The notes: a model not told the origin generated them from the letters alone. A DNA stretch of 64,000 bases from Chloroflexota bacterium (GCA_016213105.1 JACRBN010000009.1:1-64000), one strand, 5' to 3'. Shown: positions 9,344-17,931, numbered from the stretch's first letter. Translations and numbers: made by a program.

Positions 9344-10072
9344 ATGCAAAGGAAGAACACGTTCATTGTCCTGATTTTCATCGGAATGGCGATGGTGATG
9401 ACAGCCGGTCTGTGGCTGGCAACCGCCCAGCCCGTCAGTGCGCAGTGCGGGTCGCAGGCTTCGACCTGCAAGGATTGTCACGAGGTCCAGGGACAGATGT
9501 CCGTCAATGCCGACGGGACCGGCTGGCACCAGTCGCATGCCTTCGGCGATTTCTGCTACATCTGCCATGCTGGGAATCAGCAGGCGACGGACAAGGACAC
9601 CGCCCACACAGGCATGGTGCCGCCGCTCTCGGATGCGAAAGCCTCCTGTCAGCAGTGCCACCCCAAGGATTTGGCCGACCGCGCCAAAGTCTACGCTGAT
9701 ATTCTGGGCGTGGAAGTGGGTGGAATCGAAGGCTCCGCCCCGTCAGCGGGTCCCGCAACCGATCCTGCCGCCGGTGCCGCGGCGCAGAACCCGGTCATGA
9801 TCTGTGAGCCACAAAACAATGTTCCCGAGGATAAGACCCTGGTGCTGGCGCAGCCCGCCGAACCAGTGGACTATGTTGCCCAATACAACCGAAACGTGCT
9901 TGGCATCCGCGAGGTGAACTGGGGCATGATCGGGTTGATGGCGCTCATCGCAGTGATCGTCCTCGGCGGCGCGGGATTCGCGGCGATCAAAACAGGCTGG
10001 CTGGTCGTGACCTTTGAAAAACCCGTCAAGGAAGAACCGAAAGCAGAATCCACCGAAGAGCCGAAGGCATAA
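9344..10072 (+). CDS. Membrane-anchored triheme cytochrome c (QrcA/ActA-like position)
   Basis: This 242-residue protein has an N-terminal signal segment (residues 7-33), then three CXXCH haem sites: CKDCH (42-46), CYICH (71-75) and CQQCH (102-106). A low-complexity linker follows, with one C-terminal transmembrane helix (about 195-217). It should sit on the outer face of the membrane and pass electrons to or from the molybdopterin subunit that follows 11 bases downstream. GGAGG 7 bases before ATG 9344 sets the start. Qrc and alternative complex III operons also begin with a multihaem c subunit, but with five or six haems, so this is a reduced version or a different complex. Haem ligation beyond CXXCH is not evident. 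Confidence 0.85.
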   Translation: MQRKNTFIVLIFIGMAMVMTAGLWLATAQPVSAQCGSQASTCKDCHEVQGQMSVNADGTGWHQSHAFGDFCYICHAGNQQATDKDTAHTGMVPPLSDAKASCQQCHPKDLADRAKVYADILGVEVGGIEGSAPSAGPATDPAAGAAAQNPVMICEPQNNVPEDKTLVLAQPAEPVDYVAQYNRNVLGIREVNWGMIGLMALIAVIVLGGAGFAAIKTGWLVVTFEKPVKEEPKAESTEEPKA

Positions 10073-10083
10073 CGGGAGCAACC

Positions 10084-12249
10084 ATGTCAACCATCTCCCG
10101 ACGTGATTTTCTGAAAGTAGGCGGCGCGGCTGCAACAGCGCTGGCAGTGGGACAATTCATCCCCGCGCCAGTGGCTCAGGCGGCGCGTGACGCTGGACAT
10201 CTCAACGCACAAGGTGACGGCGAGATCGCCACCATGTGCGAAATGTGCGTATGGCGCTGCGGCGTGCTTGCAAAAGTTGTCAACGGCAAAGTCGTCAAAC
10301 TGGACGGCAACCCCGACCACCCACACTCGAACGGCAAACTCTGTCCGCGTGGACAAGCTGGGCTGGCAACCACCTACGACCCCGACCGTGTGTTGACTCC
10401 GCTGGTGCGGGTTGGCAAACGCGGCGAAGGCAAGTTCCGACAGGCTTCGTGGGAAGAGGCAATCGAAATCGTCGCCTGGAACATGCTCAACATCAAAGAC
10501 AAGTACGGACCTGAGGCAATGGTCTTCTCGTCCACGCATAATTTGTCACAGGTTCAATTCGAGAATTTATTGCAGGCATACGGTTCGCCAAATTATGGCA
10601 CGCAGCGCTCGCTGTGTTTCAACGCCATGATCGTCGCCAACCAGATGACCTTCGGCATGGAAGAACCTGGGCGCAGTTATGCGGGCGTGAAATACATCCT
10701 TCTGACGGGGCGCAACCTCGCCGAAGCCATCTCCAACTCCGAGACAGGGGACTTGATCCACGCGATTGATCAAGGCGCGAAGATGGTTTACATCGACCCG
10801 CGCTTCACCAAGACCGCGGCGAAGGCGACCGAGTGGCTGCCCATCCGCCCTGGCACTGACCTAGCCCTACACCTCGCCTTTATCAACGTCATCATCAGCG
10901 AGGAACGCTACAACAAGGAATTTGTCAGCAAGTACACTGTTGGCTTCGATGAACTTGCCGCGAGCATCGGTCAATACACTCCCGAATGGGCGGCGGAAAT
11001 CACTGGCATTTCAGCGGAGACCATCCGCCGCATCGCGCAGGAATTCAGCGCTGCCGCTCCCAACGCGCTGGCGCACAACGGCTGGCGCACGTCGAACTTC
11101 ATCAACTCCTTCCAGACCGAACGTGCCATCACCATCTTGAATACGCTGGTCGGCAATTGGGGCGTGACCCTGCTGCCTACGGGCGGCGAGGAAAGCGGTT
11201 GCTTTGGCAAGCCGCCCCAGCCTGGGTATCCGCGCAACTCAGCCCTCCGCTTGGATGGTGTGCCGTGGAAGTATCCCTTCGTGCCGCTCAAACTCGGCGT
11301 CTTCCAGGAATTGCGCGACAACATCCTGAAAGATGATCCGTATGCGGCGCATGGCTGGTTCATCTCGCGCCAGAATCCGATTCAATCCATCCCCGACCGA
11401 CGGAAGACCTTGCAAGCCTTCGCCAAGATGGACTTCATCGCCACGGTGGATGTCATCATGAACGACTCTTCGTGGTTCGCGGATGTCGTCCTGCCCGAAG
11501 CGTCGTACCTCGAACGCTACGACCCGCTCATGCCCATCGGCAGCAAGGGCTTCATTCGTCAGCCTGTGATCGAGCCGCAGGGCGAAGCCAAATCCGCGTT
11601 GTGGATTTTCAAGCATCTCGGTGAGCGGCTGGGACTGAGCGACTTCTTCCAATACAAGGATGAAGAAGATTATCTCAACCAGCAGTTGGCTCCACTTGGC
11701 GTGCCGTTGGAGGAAGTGAAAGCGAAGGGTTACGTCGAACTTCCCGAAGCCGAGACGGAAGTCTTCAAGTGGAACACGCCCAGCGGCAAGATCGAAATCA
11801 AATCCGACACGCTTGGCAACGCTGGCTTCTCCGCGCTTCCCGCTTGGGAGGAACCGCCCGCCCCGAAGCAAGGCGAGTTCTACCTGCTTACTGGCAAGGA
11901 CGCGCGCCAGACTCAGTTCGCCACGCAAAATAATCTGCTGTTGAAAAAATATGATGACGAACCGCGCATTTGGATGAATCCCAAATCTGCCGCCGCGAAT
12001 GGATTGGCAAACGATGATCTGGTGGAAGTGACCAGCGAAGTGGGCAAGGTGAAAGTTCATCTGGAAGTGATCGAAGCCATCCGCCCCGACTGCGTTTACA
12101 TGACGCCTGGGTTTGGTCATCTTTCATTGGGCTTGACCACCGCCTATGGTTTGGGCGCAAGCGACTCCGACCTGCACGTCACCTACACCGACCCCGTCAG
12201 TGGCGGACAGGCGCTCAGCCAGACCTTTGTCAGCGTAAGGAAGGCGTAA
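10084..12249 (+). CDS. Molybdopterin oxidoreductase catalytic subunit (Psr/Phs/Qrc-like)
   Basis: This 721-residue subunit is exported by the Tat system (SRRDFLK at 5-11, hydrophobic stretch, AQA cleavage site near 33). A [4Fe-4S] cluster site is formed by Cys52, Cys55, Cys59 and Cys87 (LCPRG). Cys178 in RSLCFNA aligns with the Mo-ligand cysteine of polysulfide and thiosulfate reductases, so unlike QrcB the protein may truly carry Mo. The C-terminal 'MNPKSAAANGLANDDLVEV' block is the molydopterin-dinucleotide-binding domain. Length and features fit the PsrA/PhsA group. Substrate candidates are polysulfide, thiosulfate or a related sulfur oxyanion, or quinone-linked electron transfer as in Qrc. 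It is second in an operon of four. Confidence 0.88.
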   Translation: MSTISRRDFLKVGGAAATALAVGQFIPAPVAQAARDAGHLNAQGDGEIATMCEMCVWRCGVLAKVVNGKVVKLDGNPDHPHSNGKLCPRGQAGLATTYDPDRVLTPLVRVGKRGEGKFRQASWEEAIEIVAWNMLNIKDKYGPEAMVFSSTHNLSQVQFENLLQAYGSPNYGTQRSLCFNAMIVANQMTFGMEEPGRSYAGVKYILLTGRNLAEAISNSETGDLIHAIDQGAKMVYIDPRFTKTAAKATEWLPIRPGTDLALHLAFINVIISEERYNKEFVSKYTVGFDELAASIGQYTPEWAAEITGISAETIRRIAQEFSAAAPNALAHNGWRTSNFINSFQTERAITILNTLVGNWGVTLLPTGGEESGCFGKPPQPGYPRNSALRLDGVPWKYPFVPLKLGVFQELRDNILKDDPYAAHGWFISRQNPIQSIPDRRKTLQAFAKMDFIATVDVIMNDSSWFADVVLPEASYLERYDPLMPIGSKGFIRQPVIEPQGEAKSALWIFKHLGERLGLSDFFQYKDEEDYLNQQLAPLGVPLEEVKAKGYVELPEAETEVFKWNTPSGKIEIKSDTLGNAGFSALPAWEEPPAPKQGEFYLLTGKDARQTQFATQNNLLLKKYDDEPRIWMNPKSAAANGLANDDLVEVTSEVGKVKVHLEVIEAIRPDCVYMTPGFGHLSLGLTTAYGLGASDSDLHVTYTDPVSGGQALSQTFVSVRKA

Positions 12250-12250
12250 C

Positions 12251-13021
12251 ATGCCAAACAAACACAATGCTTATCTCTTCGACGCCACGCGCTGTATCGA
12301 CTGCCGCGCCTGCATGATCTCGTGCAGCGTCGAAAACAAAATCGAAATGGACAAGACCCGCATTTGGGTCGCGGGCGTTGGACTCACGGGCGAATATCCC
12401 GAACTGCAACGCAGCACGATGGTCTACCACTGTATGCACTGTCTCCATCCTGACTGCATGTCGGCTTGCCCTGTCGGCGCATACACCCAGGCAGAAGATG
12501 GTCCCGTCACCTACAACCCCGACCTGTGCATCGGCTGCCGCTACTGCATGAATGCGTGTCCGTTCGGCGTGCCGCACTTCGATTATGACAAGGGACTTGT
12601 GGAAGGCGCCTTCATCGACAAATGCACCTTCTGCCCACAACGCATCTACAACGGAGACAAACCCGCCTGCGTGGGAACTTGTCCCACCGACGCGCTGGAG
12701 TTTGGCGAACGCGATGAACTGTTGAAGAAGGCTCATGAACGCATCGCCGCGCATCCTGACCGCTATATCAATCATGTCTACGGCGAACACGAAAACGGCG
12801 GCACTTCCTATCTCGTGCTTTCGCATGTCCCGTTCAGTGAATTGGGTTTGCCCGAACTGCCCGAAGAACCCATCAACGAAGTCAGCGAAAAGGTGATGGA
12901 AATGACCATCCCCTTCGCCCTGAGTTGGGGCGCGGTGCTTACGGCTGTTACCGTTGGCGTTGCCGCCTATGACAAGAAGAAGAAAGCCGCCAAGGAAAAA
13001 GAAGCGGAGGTTGAAAAATGA
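12251..13021 (+). CDS. Four-cluster ferredoxin subunit with C-terminal membrane helix
   Basis: This 256-residue electron-transfer subunit has four [4Fe-4S] sites: CIDCRACMISC (15-25), CMHCLHPDCMSACP, CIGCRYCMNACP and CTFCPQR plus CVGTCP. This is the PsrB/HybA/QrcC arrangement. A hydrophobic helix near the C-terminus (about 216-234) is followed by a Lys/Glu-rich tail, so the protein is membrane-anchored as in HybA-type subunits. It lacks its own Tat motif and should be exported with the molybdopterin subunit. It starts 1 base after the preceding stop and overlaps the next gene by 4 bases, so coupling is tight. Its role is to bridge the catalytic subunit and the NrfD-type quinol subunit. Confidence 0.9.
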   Translation: MPNKHNAYLFDATRCIDCRACMISCSVENKIEMDKTRIWVAGVGLTGEYPELQRSTMVYHCMHCLHPDCMSACPVGAYTQAEDGPVTYNPDLCIGCRYCMNACPFGVPHFDYDKGLVEGAFIDKCTFCPQRIYNGDKPACVGTCPTDALEFGERDELLKKAHERIAAHPDRYINHVYGEHENGGTSYLVLSHVPFSELGLPELPEEPINEVSEKVMEMTIPFALSWGAVLTAVTVGVAAYDKKKKAAKEKEAEVEK

Positions 13022-14205
13022 AAATCAAACTAAGACTTCCCGAATTCCTCCGCATGGGGACATTGCCCGTCGTCTTGATTGTTTTGATGGCGATTGCTTT
13101 TGTGGTCGCGATGGTTCGTTACGCCATCGGCATCGGCGCGATTAGCGACTTGAGTTATTCCTACCCCTGGGGCTTCTGGATCAGCTTCGACCTGTTCACG
13201 GGCGTGGTCATCTCCAGCGGCGGCTTCCTCATGGCGGGCACGGTTTACATTCTCCGCATCGAAGAATTCAAACCCTTGCTTCGCCCCTCGGTGTTGACCG
13301 CCTTCCTCGGCTACATGATGGTTGCCATCGCCCTGCTCGTTGACCTTGGTCAGCCGCTGCGCATTTGGTATATGATGATCCACTGGAATCACACCAGCGT
13401 TCTGCTTGAAATCGGCATCTGTGTGATGAGTTACCTGACCGTGCTTGCCATCGAATTTGCGCCTGTGGTTTTGGAGAGTTTTCCCAAACTACAAAAAGTT
13501 GCCCATCTCATTCACCGCTTTATCATGCCGTTCGTCATCTTCGGCGTGGTGCTCTCGACCCTGCATCAATCCTCGCTTGGTTCGCTCATGCTTATTGAGC
13601 CGACCAAGCTTCATCCGCTCTGGTGGACGCCCATCCTGCCCATTCTGTTTTTCGCATCCGCGATTTCGGTTGGCATCTCGATGATTATCTTGGAGTCTTC
13701 GCTCAGTTCCCGCTACTTCCAGCGCGGATTGGAGACGCACCTGCTGGCTAAACTGGCGAAGGCTCTGCCGATTACTTTGGGCGTGTATCTCGTCATCAAA
13801 ATCATTGACCTGGCAGTTGCTGGCGACTTCGGCTATCTCTTCTCCAGCGGATTGATGAGCATCCTCTTCTGGGCTGAAATCCTGATCGGAGTCATCTTCC
13901 CGATGGTCTGGTTCTCCATCGAAAAGAATCGCAACACCCCCAACGGACTTCTCACGGGCGCAATCGTCACCCTGCTTGGTCTAATCCTCAACCGCTTCAA
14001 CGTCAGCTGGTTTGGCGTTACGCATCCCGACCCACTGTTCTACATGCCGAGTTTTATGGGGCATGTGGATTACTTCCCGACCATCCCCGAAGTTGCCGTC
14101 TCCATCGGCATTTTCTCCGCTGGCATCATGGCGTTTGGTCTGCTTGCCAAATACTTCCCCGTTTTTGAAGCGGAACATCATCACGAGGCGCAGGCGGCAG
14201 ATTGA
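13018..14205 (+). CDS. NrfD/HybB-type integral quinol-interacting subunit
   Basis: This 395-residue protein has about ten transmembrane segments and belongs to the NrfD/PsrC superfamily. The motif 'YSYPWGFWISFDLFTGVVISSGGF' (here shown by its PWGFW and SSGGF parts, about residues 44-63) is close to the HybB branch. The subunit exchanges electrons with the quinone pool and completes a membrane-bound CISM-type complex with the three preceding proteins. It ends with a His-rich tail (EAEHHHEAQ). The operon order cytochrome c, Mo protein, FeS protein, NrfD is that of Qrc complexes. A strong terminator follows, separating it from the cytochrome b gene. Confidence 0.88.
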   Translation: MKIKLRLPEFLRMGTLPVVLIVLMAIAFVVAMVRYAIGIGAISDLSYSYPWGFWISFDLFTGVVISSGGFLMAGTVYILRIEEFKPLLRPSVLTAFLGYMMVAIALLVDLGQPLRIWYMMIHWNHTSVLLEIGICVMSYLTVLAIEFAPVVLESFPKLQKVAHLIHRFIMPFVIFGVVLSTLHQSSLGSLMLIEPTKLHPLWWTPILPILFFASAISVGISMIILESSLSSRYFQRGLETHLLAKLAKALPITLGVYLVIKIIDLAVAGDFGYLFSSGLMSILFWAEILIGVIFPMVWFSIEKNRNTPNGLLTGAIVTLLGLILNRFNVSWFGVTHPDPLFYMPSFMGHVDYFPTIPEVAVSIGIFSAGIMAFGLLAKYFPVFEAEHHHEAQAAD

Positions 14206-14234
14206 GCAAGTACAAGGTAGACAGGTAAACAAGT

Positions 14235-14275
14235 AAACACGGAACACGCTATACTTGGGGCGTGTTCCGTGTTTT
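14235..14275 (+). terminator. Strong terminator after the Qrc-like operon
   Basis: AAACACGGAACACG (14235-14248) pairs perfectly with 14261-14274 and runs into T residues. It also excludes a GTG at 14269 as the start of the next gene. Confidence 0.85.
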
Positions 14276-14313
14276 GTAATACTTCAATTTTCTCTCTTTC
14301 ATCCTTTCCGCAA

Positions 14314-15342
14314 ATGCGTCCTTCCTTCTTCCACCACCTCCACCCTCCGACCATCCCAGCCGCACAAGCGCGCTGGCGATATACGCTGGGCGCGGGTGGG
14401 ACGGCGATCTTCCTGATGATCATCCTGGGTGTGACGGGGATTTTGGAGATGTTCTATTATGCGCCCAATCCGCAGGACGCGGCGCTCTCGGTGCAGACCA
14501 TCACCTATCACGTTCCGCTGGGTTGGCTGGTGCGCAACCTGCATTACTGGTCGGCGCAGTTGTTGTTGATCGTCTCCGCCATTCATCTTCTGCGGGTCAT
14601 CTTTACGGCGGCATACCACCGTCCGCGGCGCTTCAACTACCTGCTTGGATTGGCCCTCTTCGTTCTGTCCATCCTGCTGGATTTCACGGGCTACATCCTG
14701 CGCTGGGATATGGATATCTGCTGGCCGTTGACCACGGGCACCAACCTGCTCAAGACCATCCCCTGGATCGGAAATTTTCTTTTTCGCGTGGCCATCGGCG
14801 GCGGGGAGGCCTGCTCCACGGCGCTGCTGCGCTTTTACACCTGGCACATCTTCGGCTTGACCATCCTGGTCGTCATCCTCGGCTTCTGGCACGCCTTCCG
14901 CGTTCGCCGCGATGGGGGGATCGCCGTCCCGCCCGCCAGGCTGCGCGCGGATAACACCCGCATTTCCCGCAACGAACTGGTGCGCCGCGAAGTGTTGGCG
15001 GTCTTGATTGTCGGCATCCTGCTGCTTCTGCTTTCCAGCTTCTTCCCGGCCCCCATCGCCCCCGCCATGACGGGCAAGCCCTCTGCTGTCGAGAATGCGC
15101 GCGCGCCCTGGTTCTTCCTTTGGGTCCAGCAAATGCTCACATGGGGCGATCCGTTTATCTTCGGCGTGCTCATTCCGCTTGGCGTTCTCGCGCTGCTGAC
15201 CCTCATCCCGTATATTTTCCCCAAACCCAATGAAGCCGAAATCGGAAGCTGGTTCCCGAAATCCAATCGCCTTGCGCAGATTGTGGTCAGCGTGATTGTC
15301 ATTCTTGTGATTTTCCTGACCCTGCTTAGCTATGCAAACTAA
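14314..15342 (+). CDS. Cytochrome b of a bc-type complex
   Basis: This 342-residue cytochrome b has a continuous N-terminal four-helix haem domain and a C-terminal domain fused in one chain. Haem-ligand pairs are visible: His in 'YHVPLGWLVRNLHYW' with 'SAIHLLRV' (helix B), and 'FYTWHIFGLTILVV' with 'FWHAFRVRRDGG' (helix D). The protein would oxidise quinol and hand electrons to the Rieske protein two genes downstream. ATG 14314 is used because the earlier GTG lies in the terminator stem. No clear Shine-Dalgarno site precedes it, so the start is the weakest point. It overlaps the next gene by 11 bases. Confidence 0.88.
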   Translation: MRPSFFHHLHPPTIPAAQARWRYTLGAGGTAIFLMIILGVTGILEMFYYAPNPQDAALSVQTITYHVPLGWLVRNLHYWSAQLLLIVSAIHLLRVIFTAAYHRPRRFNYLLGLALFVLSILLDFTGYILRWDMDICWPLTTGTNLLKTIPWIGNFLFRVAIGGGEACSTALLRFYTWHIFGLTILVVILGFWHAFRVRRDGGIAVPPARLRADNTRISRNELVRREVLAVLIVGILLLLLSSFFPAPIAPAMTGKPSAVENARAPWFFLWVQQMLTWGDPFIFGVLIPLGVLALLTLIPYIFPKPNEAEIGSWFPKSNRLAQIVVSVIVILVIFLTLLSYAN

Positions 15343-16564
15343 CCGACCTTTGACCTTCGACTTTCGACTTTTACTCGGTTCGGGACTCCTGTTTGTGGTT
15401 CTATCTCTCGCCTGGTTCCTGGATGCGCGCCAGCCTGACGCCGTTGAATTAATTCCCACGCTGACAGGGAAACCCGAATACTGCCTCACCTGCCACGCGG
15501 ATTTGCCCGAGATCAGCGCCTCGCATCCCGTTGAAACCTTCGGCTGTGTATCCTGCCACGGCGGGGAGCGGCTCGCCCTCGATGCGGACCTGGCGCACAG
15601 CACCATGCGCGGCGGGGCGAACCCGTCCGATCTGTCGGTGGCCGAAGCCTCGTGTGGAGGAAGCAGCTGTCACTCCGGCAGCGAAGCGGATGACCGTCAC
15701 CATATCCAACGCGTGATGACCAGCATCCAATCCACGTATGCGGGCGCGATTGCCGGCATCCGCTACACCTTTGGCGCGCAGACCGATTTGAATGCCCATC
15801 TCGGCATCCGCGCCGTGACCGATGAAGAAACCAAAACAGGCATCACGTCCCTTTCCTCATTCGACCCGGCCAGCGAGGAAAATCCGTTTGTACAGAAATT
15901 TGGCGAAAACTGTTTGACCTGTCACATCAATGCAGCGCCGCGCGAAGGGGAGGCATACGCGCGCGGGACTGGCTGCGCCGCGTGTCATTCGACGGGCGAG
16001 CATACGCTCTCGACCGCCATTCCCTATACCCAGTGTAACGCCTGCCACAACCGCGGCAACTACGACCTGCGCACGATGACCTTTATCGAACGCAGCGACC
16101 ACCCGACCCAGCGCATCGACGATTACTACCAGCCGATCGGCTTGTTCACGCGCTGCGAATACACCCTCGACTGCGTGGACTGTCACACCCGCTCCGAGGT
16201 CATGGGCGACGGCGACATCCACAAGGACCAGGCCTCCATCGAGTACGTGCAGTGCAGAACCTGCCATGGCACGCTGGAGGAACTCCCGCTGACCCGAACC
16301 TTGACCGACCCGAACGACATCGCCTTCAAGCTCGATTTTCTCAACCCTGTTATGGATTTGAAACTGGGCGACACGATCCTCGTCACCGAAAAGGGCGAGC
16401 CGCTTTGGAACATCCGCGTCCTGCCCGACGGCACCTACGAGATGATCGGCAAGGCCACCCGACAATATTTCACCTTCCGCCCCGTGATGGGCACCGCCTG
16501 CGAGCAAAAGCCCGACGAGCAGGAATCACATTACTGCCACGAGTGCCATGCCGTGGAAAAATAA
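15332..16564 (+). CDS. Nine-haem cytochrome c, membrane-anchored
   Basis: This 410-residue protein has an N-terminal signal anchor (about 12-30) and eight CXXCH sites at residues 51, 72, 194, 215, 235, 281, 308 and 402, plus one CX4CH site (CGGSSCH, 108-114), so up to nine haems c. The last sits four residues from the C-terminus (CHECH). A cysteine and haem-free stretch (313-400) looks like a small beta domain. It overlaps the cytochrome b stop, so the two must be co-translated. It would replace cytochrome c1 as electron acceptor of the b/Rieske complex. It resembles no standard named family that I can assign. Confidence 0.85.
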   Translation: MQTNRPLTFDFRLLLGSGLLFVVLSLAWFLDARQPDAVELIPTLTGKPEYCLTCHADLPEISASHPVETFGCVSCHGGERLALDADLAHSTMRGGANPSDLSVAEASCGGSSCHSGSEADDRHHIQRVMTSIQSTYAGAIAGIRYTFGAQTDLNAHLGIRAVTDEETKTGITSLSSFDPASEENPFVQKFGENCLTCHINAAPREGEAYARGTGCAACHSTGEHTLSTAIPYTQCNACHNRGNYDLRTMTFIERSDHPTQRIDDYYQPIGLFTRCEYTLDCVDCHTRSEVMGDGDIHKDQASIEYVQCRTCHGTLEELPLTRTLTDPNDIAFKLDFLNPVMDLKLGDTILVTEKGEPLWNIRVLPDGTYEMIGKATRQYFTFRPVMGTACEQKPDEQESHYCHECHAVEK

Positions 16565-16631
16565 TTTTGGACTCCGTCGGCTTGCCGATGGGCATTGCAG
16601 GCAGCAAGCTGCCTGACTCCAGAGCCAACCA

Positions 16632-17048
16632 ATGACCAACCTCTCCCGCCGTGATTTTCTCAAACTCGCCCGCGCTGGATTTCTCTGGCTGAGCGGCGCG
16701 CTGACCCTCGGCGGCCTGATCCGCTTCCTGGACTTCGAGCCGAATCCCGCGCCCAAAACGGAATTCGACCTGGGACCTGCCGCGAATTATCCGCTGCCAT
16801 CACGTACCCTGCTCGCCGATCCGCCCGCGGTTCTGTGGCACACGGAAAGCGGATTCTCGGCCATGAGCCTGGCTTGCACGCACCTGGGATGCACGCTCGA
16901 AGATGGCGCGGACGGCTTCACCTGTCCCTGCCACGCTTCGCGCTTCGACGCGGACGGCAGGGTGACGCACGGCCCCGCCGCGCAACCCTTGTCCGCGCTG
17001 CGCATCGAAATGACGGATGACAACAACCTGATCCTGCACACCGACTAA
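16632..17048 (+). CDS. Rieske [2Fe-2S] protein
   Basis: This 138-residue protein has a Tat signal (SRRDFLKLAR, residues 5-14) that probably stays as a membrane anchor. Rieske cluster motifs are CTHLGC (about 84-89) and CPCHASRF (about 100-107). It forms the high-potential arm of the quinol-oxidising complex with cytochrome b and the multihaem protein. It is short for a Rieske subunit and has lost little apart from the long flexible linker. A 67-base spacer with a small palindrome (GGCAGCAAGCTGCC) separates it from the cytochrome gene. Having both a Qrc-like complex and a b/Rieske complex side by side suggests one connected chain. Confidence 0.92.
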   Translation: MTNLSRRDFLKLARAGFLWLSGALTLGGLIRFLDFEPNPAPKTEFDLGPAANYPLPSRTLLADPPAVLWHTESGFSAMSLACTHLGCTLEDGADGFTCPCHASRFDADGRVTHGPAAQPLSALRIEMTDDNNLILHTD

Positions 17049-17054
17049 TTCGCA

Positions 17055-17258
17055 CATTCTCCGAAGCCTGACTGCCTTCGAGTCTTCTCATGGGAATCAG
17101 GCCGATCATAACCGTGATCCGGGATGTGGTGGAAACGCCCCGTCCTCCCCGCCTCACCCCTTCCTCTCCCAGAGGGAGAGGGGGCTGGCATTGGAAAGGA
17201 GACGCCCTCGCTCTGCCTGCGCGGCTGTCTCTTATCCATGAGACAGCCTTTTTGTTTT
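17055..17258 (+). promoter_or_regulatory. Structured leader RNA, candidate Moco-type riboswitch with terminator
   Basis: The leader of the FmdE gene folds into nested helices: P1 TCTCC (17058-17062) with GGAGA (17198-17202); GCCTGA (17066-17071) with TCAGGC (17097-17102); GATCA (17104-17108) with TGATC (17115-17119); and a hairpin CCTCTCCC / GGGAGAGG (17163-17181). The closing block GGAAAGGAGAC (17193-17203) and the opening CTCCGA recall the molybdenum/tungsten cofactor RNA motif (RF01055). The 3' strand of P1 (GAGAC, 17199-17203) could also pair with GTCTC (17227-17231) in the terminator. The alternatives are mutually exclusive, as in an OFF switch. The Moco identity is from memory of the motif and needs a covariance search. 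Confidence 0.6.
17223..17258 (+). terminator. Regulated terminator in the FmdE leader
   Basis: GGCTGTCTC (17223-17231) pairs perfectly with GAGACAGCC (17240-17248) and is followed by TTTTTGTTTT. The T-tract ends directly at the GGAG ribosome-binding site of the FmdE gene, which points to transcription attenuation and not simple termination of the Rieske operon. Confidence 0.8.
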
Positions 17259-17270
17259 GGAGACACCGAT

Positions 17271-17906
17271 ATGGATATTCAATCCCTGCTCGAAAAATCC
17301 ACCCGCGACCACTCGCATCTCTGCCCGCGCCAGATCCTGGGCGTGCGCATCGGGCTGGCAGGCCTGCGTGCGTTGGGCTTCGAGGAACCCCCGACGAAAA
17401 AGCAAATGCTGGCCATCTCTGAAACGGACGGCTGTTTCGTGGACGGCGTCAGCGCCGCGACCGGCTGCACCGTCGGGCACCGCACCCTGAGGGTGGAGGA
17501 TTATGGCAAGGTGGCGGTAACCTTTGTGGAGGTGCGCAGCGGGCGGGCGGTGCGCATCGCTCCCAGGCTGGACATCCGCGAGCGCGCCAGTGCCTTCGTC
17601 CCCGCGGAAGACCGCCCCTACTTCGCGCAGATGCAGGCCTATCAAAGCATGCCCGACGCGGAGTTGTTGACCATCTCGCCAGTGCAGTTGGTTGTCCCCG
17701 TGGAGGAGATCGTCTCGCGGGCGGGCCTGCGCGTCAACTGCGAGGCGTGCGGGGAGGAGGTCATGAACGAAAGGCAGGTGCATCGCAACGGAACGACGCT
17801 GTGCCGCTCCTGCGCGGGCGAAGCTTATTATCGAACGGCCCTGCTGGATCCCTCCGTTTTGATGTCGAGCCTGACTCTGTCAAAATTGGATTCCTCGACC
17901 ATATAA
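17271..17906 (+). CDS. FmdE family (formylmethanofuran dehydrogenase subunit E-like) protein
   Basis: This 211-residue protein has an N-terminal FmdE domain with the signature HSHLCPRQILGVRIGL (14-29, Cys18), Cys55 and Cys66 in 'GCFVDGV..TGCTVG', and a C-terminal zinc ribbon with Cys157, Cys160, Cys178 and Cys181. FmdE proteins outside methanogens are often near molybdenum or tungsten genes and are proposed to work in pterin-cofactor or metal handling, but no activity is established. ATG 17271 has GGAG 8 bases upstream, directly after the regulated terminator. The gene follows the molybdopterin operon by 5 kb, which supports a link to Mo or W supply. A TAA/TAG-free C-terminal tail adds about 25 residues beyond the ribbon. 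Confidence 0.8.
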   Translation: MDIQSLLEKSTRDHSHLCPRQILGVRIGLAGLRALGFEEPPTKKQMLAISETDGCFVDGVSAATGCTVGHRTLRVEDYGKVAVTFVEVRSGRAVRIAPRLDIRERASAFVPAEDRPYFAQMQAYQSMPDAELLTISPVQLVVPVEEIVSRAGLRVNCEACGEEVMNERQVHRNGTTLCRSCAGEAYYRTALLDPSVLMSSLTLSKLDSSTI

Positions 17907-17931
17907 GCCAGACATGATCGGCAATAACGAT

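Noticed and set aside
14269-14313. GTG start for cytochrome b
   Set aside because: It lies in the 3' arm of a strong terminator hairpin, and the first 15 residues do not fit the family.
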